From assembly GCA_018066245.1 (NCBI GenBank), contig JAGHRT010000032.1, positions 1-43,239 of the forward strand: DNA of 43,239 nucleotides, in the 5' to 3' direction. The stretch comes from Candidatus Equimonas faecalis (GTDB lineage: Bacteria; Bacteroidota; Bacteroidia; Bacteroidales; Bacteroidaceae). The notes beneath the pieces are model-generated. The model was given only the letters and a program-made list of their open reading frames with translations. It made no database searches and was not told the origin of the DNA. The position numbers and the translations under genes are program-made. Below, piece by piece: positions 19,102-29,390 of this stretch. How positions within the stretch are numbered: the first letter of the stretch is position 1; the number at the start of each line of letters is the position of its first letter.

Positions 19102-19905
19102 ATGTATTCCCCCAAGTCTAAAAGTCCATTGTCTGGCTCTGGTCTTCACTCGCACGGCCTTGGCTCTCCTCTTCCCAAGTTTGGCCCATCCTCGCCTACT
19201 TCTGGTTCACATTCGCCTTCGGAAGCGGATACCTGTTCCTGCTTGACTGAAAATGGCCTCGCTGCAACGTCCCCCGTGTTTATCTCTACAGGTATTTCTG
19301 CCGCCGATGAAGTCTTCGGCGGGGGCTTGCCTTGTGGGCACATCACCGAGATTTGCGGCGAAAGCGGTGCAGGAAAGTCTTGGTTCGCTTTGCGTTGCAT
19401 CGCTTCTGCCCAGTCGCAGGGACTGTCTTGCCTAATCATCGACACGGAGTGTGCTTTTGACGCACGCTGGGCCATACGGCAGGGCGTAGCTCCCGACTCT
19501 CTCGTTCTCCTTCGCCCCGATTCCTTTCAAGTGGTCCAGGAAAGCGTTGAAGAAGCCCTCTATAAAAAATTAGCAAACCTCCTTGTCATAGACTCATTGG
19601 ATGGTCTGCAACAGTCTTCCGCTCTTGGCAGCAATAGCAACGCCCCGGCGCTGTACAGTTTTCTGCCTCATCTGCAGACTATGGTTGAAGGAAGCGGTGC
19701 GGCCTGCTTGATAACGAGTCAGTTCAGGGAGGTGGGCGACACGAAGGTAACGTTGGCCAACGATGTTATGCGACAATGCGCCACTGTCCGCGCCTTACTG
19801 AGCATTCATTCCCAATCTCTCCATGGCCTCCAGCTTTCTCTGCAAGTCAAACGCCACAATATTCTCTCCGAGTGCAATACCGCTGCTCTGCGTCTTACTT
19901 TTTAA
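19102..19905 (+). CDS. RecA-superfamily ATPase with Ser/Pro/Gly-rich N-terminus
   Basis: A 267-residue RecA-fold ATPase. Residues 1-45 are low complexity (SGSGLHSHGLGSPL and similar). The core has STGISAADEVFGGGLPCGHITEI, split as STGISAADEVF and GGGLPCGHITEI; Walker A GESGAGKS at 86-93; DTECAFD near 114-120; and Walker B LLVIDS near 160-165. ITSQFR near 208-213 fits the sensor/loop-1 position of RecA-like proteins. It is shorter than RecA (about 340 residues) and lacks RecA's C-terminal domain, so it looks like a RecA/RadA/Rad51-type paralogue. Codons end in T far more often (TCT, CCT, GGT) than in neighbours, hinting at transfer. It lies between two terminators and has no clear promoter. 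Role in recombination is an inference. Confidence 0.75.
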   Translation: MYSPKSKSPLSGSGLHSHGLGSPLPKFGPSSPTSGSHSPSEADTCSCLTENGLAATSPVFISTGISAADEVFGGGLPCGHITEICGESGAGKSWFALRCIASAQSQGLSCLIIDTECAFDARWAIRQGVAPDSLVLLRPDSFQVVQESVEEALYKKLANLLVIDSLDGLQQSSALGSNSNAPALYSFLPHLQTMVEGSGAACLITSQFREVGDTKVTLANDVMRQCATVRALLSIHSQSLHGLQLSLQVKRHNILSECNTAALRLTF

Positions 19906-19941
19906 TTTCCTCTTCTCCCCGTATTCAATACACAAAAACAT

Positions 19942-19976
19942 AAAGGAGACAAGTGCGCATGGCACTTGCCTCCTTC
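19942..19976 (-). terminator. Terminator of the OmpA-like gene
   Basis: On the minus strand GGAGGCAAGTGC pairs with GCACTTGTCTCC (one mismatch), with a short loop. TTTATGTTTTTGTG follows. It is also positioned to stop transcripts of the RecA-like gene from the other side. Confidence 0.8.
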
Positions 19977-19996
19977 TATCATTAGGGAAGATGAAC

Positions 19997-21202
19997 TTAT
20001 TCAGCAACCTTCACGGTAGCGCGGCGGTTGTAGCTGTAGGGGTTGAGGATGTCCACACCACCTGCGGCAACAGATTCGATGTTCTCCTTCTTCACGCCCA
20101 TCTTAACGAGCTCGTTGACAACAGTCTTGGCACGCTCCTCGGAGAGCCACTGGTTGTGCTCAACACCACCGGTCTTGCTGTCTGCATAGCCGGTAACGAC
20201 GAGCTTGCTGTTGTTGTCGATAGCGTACTTGGCGATTTCCTGAACATTCACGAGGTCCTTGCGGCTTGCAATGTTCGTCTTGTCGAGGTTGAAGAAGACG
20301 CTTGCGCTTGTGCTAACCAGTTCCTTGACGGTCTGAACGACCTTCTCGGGCTGAGCGGGCTTCTGGTTGGCAAGCAGATCACGGAGACGAGCGTTCTCAT
20401 CCTGCTGATCCTTGAGAGCGGCGTTGAGAGCGTCAATCTGCTCCTGATTCATGGCCATGAGAGCGTCCACATCGGGAGCAACATCCCAAGTGCACTTGCC
20501 AAGGTTGTAGGTTACACCGATAGAAGCGTTGAGGAACTTGTCCCAATAGCGGGAGTAGGTCTTGGGGCTGTCATCGCCGAGTTTACGCCAATGGTGATAT
20601 GTGCCTTCGCCGTTCTTGAGAAGGCTGCCTTCTGCGAAGGTTCCCCATACGTCGAGGTAGATGTTCCAGTGCTTGGCCAGACGGAAGGTGTTGATGACAC
20701 CGACGTTGAGGCTGTAGTCAGCATTTACCTGACCCTTGGAGATGTTACGGATGTAACCGATACCGGGATAAACGCTGATGTTCCATACGCGATTTTCCTT
20801 GTAGCCACCGATGAGGTTGGTCAGGTTGAACATTACGTCTTCCTGGATGTTGAAGTACTTGCGGGCGGGGCGGTTGCCTGCATCGTGGCCGACTTCGAGC
20901 ACGTCCTTAGCCCAGAGGCCGTTGAACTTGGTGCGCAGACCGATGCCGGGGGTGAACCACTTACCGATGGCTACCTCAAAGCCGAGGTCGCCGCGGGTAC
21001 CGGTGAAGGGGTTGCCGCTGAGGCCGGATTTTTCCTGGCTGGTATAGGTGGCGTTCACGTTGAAGCCGGCCTGAATGTACCAGTTAGCCCAGAAATTGTT
21101 TGTTACGACATGGTACTTGCGGGTGGGAACCTCGGTAGTACCCTGTGCCATTGCGGTCGTGGCTACGGCTACGACAGCAAGGAGCATCATAAACTTTTTC
21201 AT
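19997..21202 (-). CDS. OmpA family outer membrane protein
   Basis: A 401-residue outer membrane protein with a signal peptide (MKKFMMLLAVVAVATTAMA). The N-terminal part looks like a beta-barrel, with alternating aromatic strands (FWANWYIQAGFNVNATYTS). A short coiled-coil linker near residues 255-285 (QEQIDALNAALKDQQDENAR) follows, then an OmpA-like peptidoglycan-binding domain near residues 300-400. The binding motif GYADSKTGGVEHNQWLSEERA contains the conserved Asp and Arg; it is written here as GYADSKTGG and NQWLSEERA. The long, AT-rich leader of about 75 nt and the strong terminator suggest an abundant protein. It probably anchors the outer membrane to the wall. Confidence 0.93.
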   Translation of the reverse strand: MKKFMMLLAVVAVATTAMAQGTTEVPTRKYHVVTNNFWANWYIQAGFNVNATYTSQEKSGLSGNPFTGTRGDLGFEVAIGKWFTPGIGLRTKFNGLWAKDVLEVGHDAGNRPARKYFNIQEDVMFNLTNLIGGYKENRVWNISVYPGIGYIRNISKGQVNADYSLNVGVINTFRLAKHWNIYLDVWGTFAEGSLLKNGEGTYHHWRKLGDDSPKTYSRYWDKFLNASIGVTYNLGKCTWDVAPDVDALMAMNQEQIDALNAALKDQQDENARLRDLLANQKPAQPEKVVQTVKELVSTSASVFFNLDKTNIASRKDLVNVQEIAKYAIDNNSKLVVTGYADSKTGGVEHNQWLSEERAKTVVNELVKMGVKKENIESVAAGGVDILNPYSYNRRATVKVAE

Positions 21203-21281
21203 AATGTTAACTAATGGTTTTAAAGGTTTATAAGAGGTTAATTAAAAGTTGGGGCTTTGATGGTTTTTCTTTTTGACTGCG

Positions 21282-21289
21282 CAAAATTA
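21282..21289 (-). promoter_or_regulatory. -7 box of the OmpA-like gene
   Basis: TAATTTTG on the minus strand matches TAnnTTTG, 79 bases before the ATG. The DNA upstream (21290-21345) has long T-runs on the plus strand (A-runs on the minus strand), like an UP-type A/T-rich region. Nothing else is recognised in 21203-21433. Confidence 0.6.
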
Positions 21290-21433
21290 GGCATTTTTTT
21301 GGAAAGAGCGAAGTTTTTTTTGGATTTTTTTTGCAAAAGGGCGTTTTTTTGGAGTTTGGCGGTGTTTTAAGCGGTGTCGGAGTTGCTTTTTGGGTTTATG
21401 GAACGGCTTTTTTCGTATGTGGCAGCCGTGGGC

Positions 21434-23305
21434 TCATCCGAAAAGTCGGGAGAGGTGTTCGGGGGAGAGGGGTACGATGATTCTGTGGCCGTCGGGGGTG
21501 TAGCCTGGGAGGGTAGAGGCGAGGAGTTGGCCGGTGAGGCGGGACATGTCTTCGGCTGTAAGGATTTCGCCTTGGGGGATGGCGGCTTTGCGGGCGAGTG
21601 CGAGTGCGATGTGGTGGTGGAGTGTCTCGCGGGCTTCTTCGGCGGGTGTTTGGGTGGCGCCCGGTATGGCGGCGTGGGATTCGTCGATGATGGATTGGAG
21701 AAGGACTATGGGGTCAAGGCCCTCTGTTCCTGCGGGGATGCCGAGTATGGAGTAGCTGTGGCCACCGAGGTTTGATATGTTGAAGCCGAGTGAGCCGAGG
21801 TCGTCGGTGATGGTTTCGATGGTGGCGGCCTGTGTGGGAGTGAGTTGGAGGATTTGTGGGAAAAGGAGGCCTTGTGTGGCGCTGCGGTGGCAGTGCATTT
21901 GCTGCCGGTAGGTGTCGTAGAGGATGCGTATGGAGGCTCGGTGCTGGTCGATGACGAGAAGGCCTTGTTCGGCGGATGTGATGATGTACTGGGCTTGATG
22001 CTGGTAGTATGTCTCGCTCAGTTGGGCTTTGGCCAGGGCTTCTGCGGACTGGACGGCAGTGAAGAGACTGGTGTCGGCAGAGACTTTTTCTTCGCTTCCC
22101 CTTGAAGGGAAAAAGTCGGTGGGGCAGTTGAAACTATCGGCGGACTTGGGAAAACTGTCGGCGGACTTGTTTTTGCTGCCGCTTGGGGCGGTGGATGGTT
22201 GGAAGGGATTGTAGGCGGGGTTGTAGTGCAGGGTGGGCGGTGCAGCCTGCTTGTCGGCGTTGAAGGCGGGTATGTCGGGACGGTCGGCTGCGGTGAAGTC
22301 GAGGGACGGTACGGCGTTGTGCCGTCCGAGGCTTTCGCGTACGGCCACCAGTAGGATTTGCCAGATTTCCTGCTCGTCGGTGAATTTGATTTCCGTCTTG
22401 GTGGGGTGGACGTTTACGTCGATTTCTGCGGGGCTTACGGTGAGGTTGAGGAAAAAGGGGACTTGGTAGCCCTCGGGGATGAGCCGCTCGTAGGCTGTCT
22501 GGATGGCTTTGGCGAAGTAGGGATGGCGCATGAAGCGCTGGTTGGTGAGGAAATACTGGTGGGCGTTTTTCTTCTTTGCGCTCTCGGGTGTGCCCACGAA
22601 TCCGTTGATTTGCACCAGTTCGGTCTCCGTGCCGACGGGCAGAAGCTGGCTGTCTGTGCGCTTGCCGAAGAGGGCGAGGATGCGCTGGCGGAAGTTGCCC
22701 GACGGCAGTTGGTGTACGACCTGCCCGTTGCTGGACAGTGTGAAGGCTACGTCGGGATGGGCCATCGCTATGCGCTCAAATTCCACGAGGATGTTGGCCA
22801 TTTCGGTGTGGTTGGCCTTTAGGAATTTGCGGCGTGCGGGGACGTTGTAGAAGAGGTTCCGTACGGCGAAGTTGGCTCCCACAGGACAACTGATGGGCTC
22901 CTGACTGACTACTTGTGAGCCGGCTATGTTGAGGCACACGCCGAGGTCATCGTAGGGGCGGCGGGTGCGGAGTTCCACTTCGGCCACGGCGGCAATGCTG
23001 GCCAGGGCTTCGCCCCGGAAGCCCATCGTGCGCAGGGCGAAAAGGTCGTCGGCTTTGCTGATTTTGCTGGTGGCGTGGCGCTCAAAGGCCAGACGGGCAT
23101 CGGTTTCGCTCATTCCCTTGCCGTTGTCAATAACTTGAATGCAAGTACGGCCTGCATCGGTTACGAGAATCTGTACGTGGGTGGCTTCTGCGTCAATGGC
23201 ATTTTCCACCAGTTCCTTGATAACGGAGGCCGGACGCTGGATGACTTCGCCTGCGGCAATCTGGTTGGCCACGGAGTCGGGGAGAAGGTGGATGATGTCA
23301 TTCAT
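21434..23305 (-). CDS. mutL: MutL, DNA mismatch repair protein
   Basis: A 623-residue GHKL ATPase of methyl-independent or methyl-directed mismatch repair. The start MNDIIHLLPDSVANQIAAGE is the usual MutL start; a longer frame upstream is rejected because it overlaps ostA and lacks family sequence. ATPase motifs are seen in ELVENAIDAE, DNGKGM and GFRGEALASI. The C-terminal motif is DQHRASIRILYD rather than the classic DQHA(x)2E(x)4E, so endonuclease activity is doubtful. Residues about 377-400 in the flexible linker are an in-frame copy of the dispersed DNA repeat. The start overlaps the ostA stop region by 8 bases. It is the last gene of a guaB-ppiC-surA-ostA-mutL run. Confidence 0.95.
   Translation of the reverse strand: MNDIIHLLPDSVANQIAAGEVIQRPASVIKELVENAIDAEATHVQILVTDAGRTCIQVIDNGKGMSETDARLAFERHATSKISKADDLFALRTMGFRGEALASIAAVAEVELRTRRPYDDLGVCLNIAGSQVVSQEPISCPVGANFAVRNLFYNVPARRKFLKANHTEMANILVEFERIAMAHPDVAFTLSSNGQVVHQLPSGNFRQRILALFGKRTDSQLLPVGTETELVQINGFVGTPESAKKKNAHQYFLTNQRFMRHPYFAKAIQTAYERLIPEGYQVPFFLNLTVSPAEIDVNVHPTKTEIKFTDEQEIWQILLVAVRESLGRHNAVPSLDFTAADRPDIPAFNADKQAAPPTLHYNPAYNPFQPSTAPSGSKNKSADSFPKSADSFNCPTDFFPSRGSEEKVSADTSLFTAVQSAEALAKAQLSETYYQHQAQYIITSAEQGLLVIDQHRASIRILYDTYRQQMHCHRSATQGLLFPQILQLTPTQAATIETITDDLGSLGFNISNLGGHSYSILGIPAGTEGLDPIVLLQSIIDESHAAIPGATQTPAEEARETLHHHIALALARKAAIPQGEILTAEDMSRLTGQLLASTLPGYTPDGHRIIVPLSPEHLSRLFG
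22106..22177 (-). repeat. Dispersed repeat inside mutL, two 21-bp units in frame
   Basis: On the coding strand, AAGTCCGCCGACAGTTTT and AAGTCCGCCGATAGTTTC occur 21 bp apart. They are read as Lys-Ser-Ala-Asp-Ser-Phe, followed by a diverged unit (CCCACCGACTTTTTCCC). The frame differs from lptD, where the same bases give Pro-Pro-Thr-Val. It lies in the linker between the ATPase and dimerisation domains. Confidence 0.88.
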
Positions 23306-24992
23306 GGTCGCTTTCCTCCTTTGTTTGGGGTTGTGGGGGCGCGGCGGCAGGTACAGCCTGCGGGGTGAGATGCTGGAGTGGAGCTTGACGGCGCGGCACC
23401 CATTTGAGTTCGGTGCCCGCCTTCTTGCTGCGCCATTCAAAAAGGTCGTACTTGTCCACGGGCCGCAGGTAGTCGAACCATGCGAAGTTGGGCAGCCATG
23501 TGTGCTCTTTGGGCGCAAGTCCGATGGGGTAGAGGAGGCCTTCGCCCGCAGGCCCCTTGATGGAGTCGAGTTGCCCCTGGCGGTCGTACAGCACGTGCAG
23601 GCGGGCGGACTGGAAATAGACTTGATAGAGTATGAGGCTGTCCTGCTCGTAGGGGTAGTAAACGACGGTGCCGTTGCCGTCCACTACGTTCTCGTGCATT
23701 ACCTTGCCGCGATAGTAGGCCCGCATCTGGCGACCCGCCACTTGGTTGAAGTGCAGCGTGTCGAGGCGTTCCACCAACAGAGCCTGCCTGTCCACATACA
23801 CGGAATCCACGGTACTGTCGTTCAGGTAGGCGGTGATGGTTTCGCCCAGTATCTGGCGGTTGCCGCTCCATACGATGGGATCCTTGTAGAGCGTTACCGT
23901 GCTGTCCTGCGTGCTGCCTGCGAGGGAGTCGCCCACGGCCTGGAAATCGCTGCGGTAGGCCCGTACATGGAAGTAGCCGTGCAGAGTGCGGTAGAGGGAG
24001 TCGGTGTCCATGTTGTAGGCATAGGCGCGGAGCGTGTCGGCGTGGATGAACAGCGTGTCGGTGAGCGACTGTGAGAAATCCTTGGCCAAGGCGCGTCCGG
24101 TGGCCATGGCCTCGCCCGTCAGCTCGTTGTAAAATCCGTATTCGCCTTGCAGGGTGTTGCGGTTGAGCGTGTCGGTGTAGGACACGTTGCCGAAGGCTTC
24201 CGAAAGCCCCGTGTTCTTGTCGTAGTGGAGGCTGTCGCCTAACATCTTGCTGGCCTTGTTGAACAGTTGGGGGCGGTCGTACAGTCGGGCTTGTTTCAGG
24301 TTGGTGTTGTAAAAGCCGTTCTCTGTGTAGATGCGGGAATCGCCGCTGTAGATGTTGGAGGGACCGGTCAGCTGGCTCCACTTCGTGGTGGTGTCGTAGT
24401 GTAGGGTGTCGCTCACGAGGCGGAACTCCGGATTTTCCAGTTGCACGCGGTCGTTGAAGGTGGCTTGGCGTGTGTCGGTGTGGTACTCGCCCCAGTCGGC
24501 GGTGAGGTCGTTGTCGCCATCCACCATCCGGCCACCCTCAAAAAAGTAGCCCTTCTTCTCCACGCGGTCGTAGTTGAGGTTGTCGGTAAACAACTTTGTC
24601 TTGCGATGTGTCATCACAACGTTTCGCCTTGCTTCGGCTATCTGAGATTCGCCGTTGTAGTAGATGGAGTCGCCCGTAAGCGAGAGCGTGTCGCCCTGCG
24701 TCATTTTCACATGCCCCACGGCCATAAAGGAGTTGGAAGCCTCGTACACCACTGCGCTGTCGCAGTTGAGCTTCATCCCCGTGTGGGTGATAATGACGTT
24801 GCCCACCAGAATCTGTGCGCCTGGATGTTCATACTGGTCGTACTTCAGTACATCTGCATTCATCAGATGCACTTTGTCGTCGGTGGTCCGCTTGCGCGGC
24901 GTGGCCGCATTAGCCGTAGCAAGGATGACGGCTGCGGCTATCATCCCTGCTATATATATATATAATGTGTAGGCTGGTTGTCCGGATTTCAC
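23298..24992 (-). CDS. OstA-like (LptA-type) LPS transport protein
   Basis: A 564-residue exported protein. The first about 30 residues form a signal peptide (hydrophobic core IAGMIAAAVILATANA). The mature part is a repeating beta-jellyroll of the LptA/OstA type, with many copies of a pattern such as 'GDSIYYNGESQIAEARRNV' and 'SDTLHYDTTTKWSQLTG'. LptA-like proteins form the periplasmic bridge for LPS. The protein is much longer than E. coli LptA (about 185 residues) and ends in a Pro/Gln-rich tail. The start is a GTG at 24992; an internal ATG (residue 17) is an alternative. A (TA)7 run lies between these two starts. It is next to surA, a chaperone for outer membrane proteins. Confidence 0.82.
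   Translation of the reverse strand: MKSGQPAYTLYIYIAGMIAAAVILATANAATPRKRTTDDKVHLMNADVLKYDQYEHPGAQILVGNVIITHTGMKLNCDSAVVYEASNSFMAVGHVKMTQGDTLSLTGDSIYYNGESQIAEARRNVVMTHRKTKLFTDNLNYDRVEKKGYFFEGGRMVDGDNDLTADWGEYHTDTRQATFNDRVQLENPEFRLVSDTLHYDTTTKWSQLTGPSNIYSGDSRIYTENGFYNTNLKQARLYDRPQLFNKASKMLGDSLHYDKNTGLSEAFGNVSYTDTLNRNTLQGEYGFYNELTGEAMATGRALAKDFSQSLTDTLFIHADTLRAYAYNMDTDSLYRTLHGYFHVRAYRSDFQAVGDSLAGSTQDSTVTLYKDPIVWSGNRQILGETITAYLNDSTVDSVYVDRQALLVERLDTLHFNQVAGRQMRAYYRGKVMHENVVDGNGTVVYYPYEQDSLILYQVYFQSARLHVLYDRQGQLDSIKGPAGEGLLYPIGLAPKEHTWLPNFAWFDYLRPVDKYDLFEWRSKKAGTELKWVPRRQAPLQHLTPQAVPAAAPPQPQTKEESDHE
24951..24964. repeat. (TA)7 dinucleotide run in the ostA signal region
   Basis: TATATATATATATA at 24951-24964 encodes part of LYIYIA in the signal peptide. 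A change in repeat number would shift the frame of the GTG start relative to the downstream ATG. Confidence 0.85.
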
Positions 24993-25012
24993 GGTTTGTG
25001 CTTTCTGGGCAG

Positions 25013-26368
25013 TTATCTAATCCATCCTTCGTACTGGAACTTACACCCGCGCCAGTCGGGACTGATGCGCACGTAGGTGTTCTTGATTTTCTCGGTAATC
25101 CAGTTTTTGAACTTGGCTTCAGCGCGTTCATTATACACGATGTCGTTCAATACCTGGTAGTCATCGACGGGCGTGGCCTTGTGCGGCTCGATGCGATTTT
25201 TAAGGCGGATGATGGCTACCATTTCCTGCCCTTTCTCGTTCGTATAGCGGAAGGCTCGGGAGATGTCGCCCACTTTCATCGTGTCCACGGCCAGGGCGAT
25301 GTCCTGCGGGAGGTCTTTCATCTCGAAGCGCGATGTGGCGGGTGCTCCGTACTCATTGCGCTTGTACATCAGGCCTCGGTTGCTTCGGGTGTCTTTATCA
25401 TCGGACAGGCGCAGGGCTGCATCGTCGAAACTGAACTTTTCGGCACGGATGTCGGCGGCTATGGAATCCAACCGCTGGGCGCATGCCGTGTAGGCACTGT
25501 CGCTGACTTCGGGCTTTATAAGGATATGGCGCACATTGGCCATGTCGTCTTTCTTCTCGATGAGCTGGATAATATGATAACCGTACTCGGTCTTCACAAT
25601 CTTGGACACCTTCTTGGGGTCGGTAAGGGAAAAGGCCACATTGCTGAACTCCTCCACAAACTGGTTACGCTTTCGGAAACCGCACTCTCCACCGTTTACA
25701 GCCGTGCCTGGATCCTGCGACCAAAGGCGGGCCTGTGTGGCAAAGGTCGTCTCGCCGGCATTGACGCGCTGGGCGATGCTTTTCAACTTCTCCTCGACAC
25801 GCATTACCTCCGCACGGCTGACGTGGGGCTGGCTTGTGATGATTTGCACTTCTACCTTCATCGGAATCATTGGAATGCTGTCAGGATTCATGTGCTTATA
25901 GTACTCGCGCACTTCGGCAGGCGTTACCTTGATGTCCTTCTTTAGATTGTTCTTCACGCCCTGCACTTGTTGGTTTGTGCGGGCAAAGTCTTTGTACATC
26001 TCGCGGAGCTGTGGGATGGTGCGGTGATAGAGTATTTCCACGTTTTCCTTGCTGCCAAGCTCCATTACGGCTTGGTTCACCATTTCGTTGGCATACTGAA
26101 TCGCATAGCTTTCGCTGACGTCCACGGAATCAAGCTCGGCTTGATGAATGTAGAGCTTCTGAATTGCAATCTGCTCTGGAATGCTGCAATACGGGTCATC
26201 CATGATTTGCCCGTGCCTTTCCATTTCGATGCGGGCTTCCTCAACTTCGCTTAGTAGTATGGGCTCGTTGCCTACTACCCAGACAACCTGATCTACCACG
26301 TTGGTCTGAGCAGCTGCGGGACAGATGGTCAGCAGGGAAAGCAGGATGAGCAGAACTGTCTTTTTCAT
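25013..26368 (-). CDS. surA: SurA-like periplasmic peptidyl-prolyl isomerase
   Basis: A 451-residue protein with a signal peptide (MKKTVLLILLSLLTICPAAA). A SurA-type N-terminal helical domain (VDQVVWVVGNEPILLSEVEE) is followed by two PpiC/parvulin domains: one near residues 170-275 (WSQDPGTAVNGGECGFRKRN, ending YGYHIIQLIEKK) and one near residues 280-385 (ANVRHILIKPEV). SurA chaperones outer membrane proteins through the periplasm. It lies between a second PpiC protein and ostA, with 20-base gaps on either side, so the genes are probably co-transcribed. Confidence 0.9.
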   Translation of the reverse strand: MKKTVLLILLSLLTICPAAAQTNVVDQVVWVVGNEPILLSEVEEARIEMERHGQIMDDPYCSIPEQIAIQKLYIHQAELDSVDVSESYAIQYANEMVNQAVMELGSKENVEILYHRTIPQLREMYKDFARTNQQVQGVKNNLKKDIKVTPAEVREYYKHMNPDSIPMIPMKVEVQIITSQPHVSRAEVMRVEEKLKSIAQRVNAGETTFATQARLWSQDPGTAVNGGECGFRKRNQFVEEFSNVAFSLTDPKKVSKIVKTEYGYHIIQLIEKKDDMANVRHILIKPEVSDSAYTACAQRLDSIAADIRAEKFSFDDAALRLSDDKDTRSNRGLMYKRNEYGAPATSRFEMKDLPQDIALAVDTMKVGDISRAFRYTNEKGQEMVAIIRLKNRIEPHKATPVDDYQVLNDIVYNERAEAKFKNWITEKIKNTYVRISPDWRGCKFQYEGWIR

Positions 26369-26388
26369 CGTAGGGATGAGTGTGGGGG

Positions 26389-27816
26389 TTAGTCGTGGTT
26401 GTTTACCGTGCGGAGTATGTCGTCATTGACGCTGAAGGAGTAGCGCTTGCGCAGTTCCTCCACCCAGCGTTCCTCGCAGTCGCGCTTGTAGTCATCGATG
26501 ACTTGCTGCTTGACATCGGTGTATTCCTTGGGCTGCTTGAGCACTTTGCCCACTTTGCCGATGAAGGGAAACTTCTTCAGTGGACGCGTCTGGGGCTGGC
26601 CGAACACGGCTTCGTCCACATAGGCGTTCTCGCCCTCGGCTACGATGTAGGGGCCGTGGACGCTGACGACAACAGAATCCTTGTTGATGGTCTTTTTCAG
26701 CTCTCCGCGCCAATCGCCGTCGGCATATTTTTTCAGAAGCTTTTCCACCTGTTTGCGGAGCTTCTTGTCGTTAGTGGCAGTGTGATAGACGAAGCCACGG
26801 AAGTGTGGCTTGTCCCATTTGTACTGCTTCTTGTGGCTCTTGAACCAAGCTTCATGTCCCTTGGTGTCGGCATCGGCGGGATCCCACACCTGCTGCTTGC
26901 ACACTTCGTAGAGCAAGAGGCCATCATGGTATTCCTGCACCAGCCAATGGAGGGAGGGGTCGGTCTTTTCCAGCTCAGCCTGCGTTTCCAAAAGGATGTC
27001 CTCGCGGCTTTTACCCGTCTGGGCCATCAGCTTTTGCAGTTTAGCCTGTGCGGAGGCTTCCTCTACGTTTTGCCGTTTTAGGCTGGCGTAAATTTGCGTG
27101 CGAAGCGAATCAAAAGGTTCAAGAGGCTTTCGCTCTATCATCTTGATGATGTGAAATCCCACAGCGGTTTCTACCACTTCCGAAGTCTGGCCGGCCTGTA
27201 GTTTATAAGCTGCATTTTCAAATTCGGGGATGGTGTTGCCCGGGCCTATCCAGGGGAGTTGTCCGCCTTGGTGTGCGCTTCCCGGGTCTTGGGAGAACTT
27301 AGTGGCCAGTTCTGCAAAATCTGCGCCAGCCTGCAAGGCGTTGTAAATGGAGTCGATACGCTGGCGGGCAGCGGTGCGCTCGGCTTCCGTGGCGTTCTGC
27401 CGCGAGAGCACAAGGATATGGGCGGGATGAAGAAGCTCCCTTCCGGCCAGCATGTCCACGGTACGCTGGTAGGCATCGCGGGCCACGGAGTCAATGTAAA
27501 CGCTATCGGTGAGTGCGGGGGTGAGCTGCATGTCGCGATAGGTGCGGAACTCCTCGTTATAGCTGGTCAGGGTGTCCATGTGGAGGCGTTCGGCTTCAGC
27601 CACCTTGAGCTTGTAGTTGATGAACATATCTACGTATTTCTCAAGGGGGACATCCTCCACGGCACCCTCCTCGCCCTGGTTTTTATTGTAGGCGTATTCA
27701 AATTCGGCACGTGTTACGGGTTTGCCGTTCACTGTCATGAGCACAGGGTCTGCTTTTTGGGCGTGGACGGCTATGCCGCCCAGTGCAAGGCTCAGGAGAA
27801 TAAAGAGCTTTTTCAT
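26389..27816 (-). CDS. PpiC-type peptidyl-prolyl isomerase, SurA-related
   Basis: A 475-residue periplasmic protein with a signal peptide (MKKLFILLSLALGGIAVHA). It has a SurA-like N-terminus (VLMTVNGKPVTRAEFEYAYN), a clear parvulin domain near residues 125-235 (HPAHILVLSRQNAT, KFSQDPGSAHQGGQLPW, VGFHIIKMIERK) and a longer C-terminal region with a weaker second domain. It resembles the foldase family next to surA in Bacteroidales. Probable function: folding of exported and outer membrane proteins. It is co-directional with surA, 20 bases apart. Confidence 0.88.
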   Translation of the reverse strand: MKKLFILLSLALGGIAVHAQKADPVLMTVNGKPVTRAEFEYAYNKNQGEEGAVEDVPLEKYVDMFINYKLKVAEAERLHMDTLTSYNEEFRTYRDMQLTPALTDSVYIDSVARDAYQRTVDMLAGRELLHPAHILVLSRQNATEAERTAARQRIDSIYNALQAGADFAELATKFSQDPGSAHQGGQLPWIGPGNTIPEFENAAYKLQAGQTSEVVETAVGFHIIKMIERKPLEPFDSLRTQIYASLKRQNVEEASAQAKLQKLMAQTGKSREDILLETQAELEKTDPSLHWLVQEYHDGLLLYEVCKQQVWDPADADTKGHEAWFKSHKKQYKWDKPHFRGFVYHTATNDKKLRKQVEKLLKKYADGDWRGELKKTINKDSVVVSVHGPYIVAEGENAYVDEAVFGQPQTRPLKKFPFIGKVGKVLKQPKEYTDVKQQVIDDYKRDCEERWVEELRKRYSFSVNDDILRTVNNHD

Positions 27817-27875
27817 ATCGGATGGTTGCTTTCTGTTTGAGGTTTGGTCTGCTTTTGTGTAAGCCGTGCCGTTGG

Positions 27876-29390
<1,515 letters not shown>

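Noticed and set aside
23306-23518. Longer N-terminus for MutL
   Set aside because: The extension overlaps ostA for over 200 bases and has no MutL-like sequence; MNDIIHLLPDS is the usual start.
24951-24964. (TA)7 run as a promoter box
   Set aside because: It lies inside the ostA signal region, 25 or more bases past the surA stop, and has no TAnnTTTG match.
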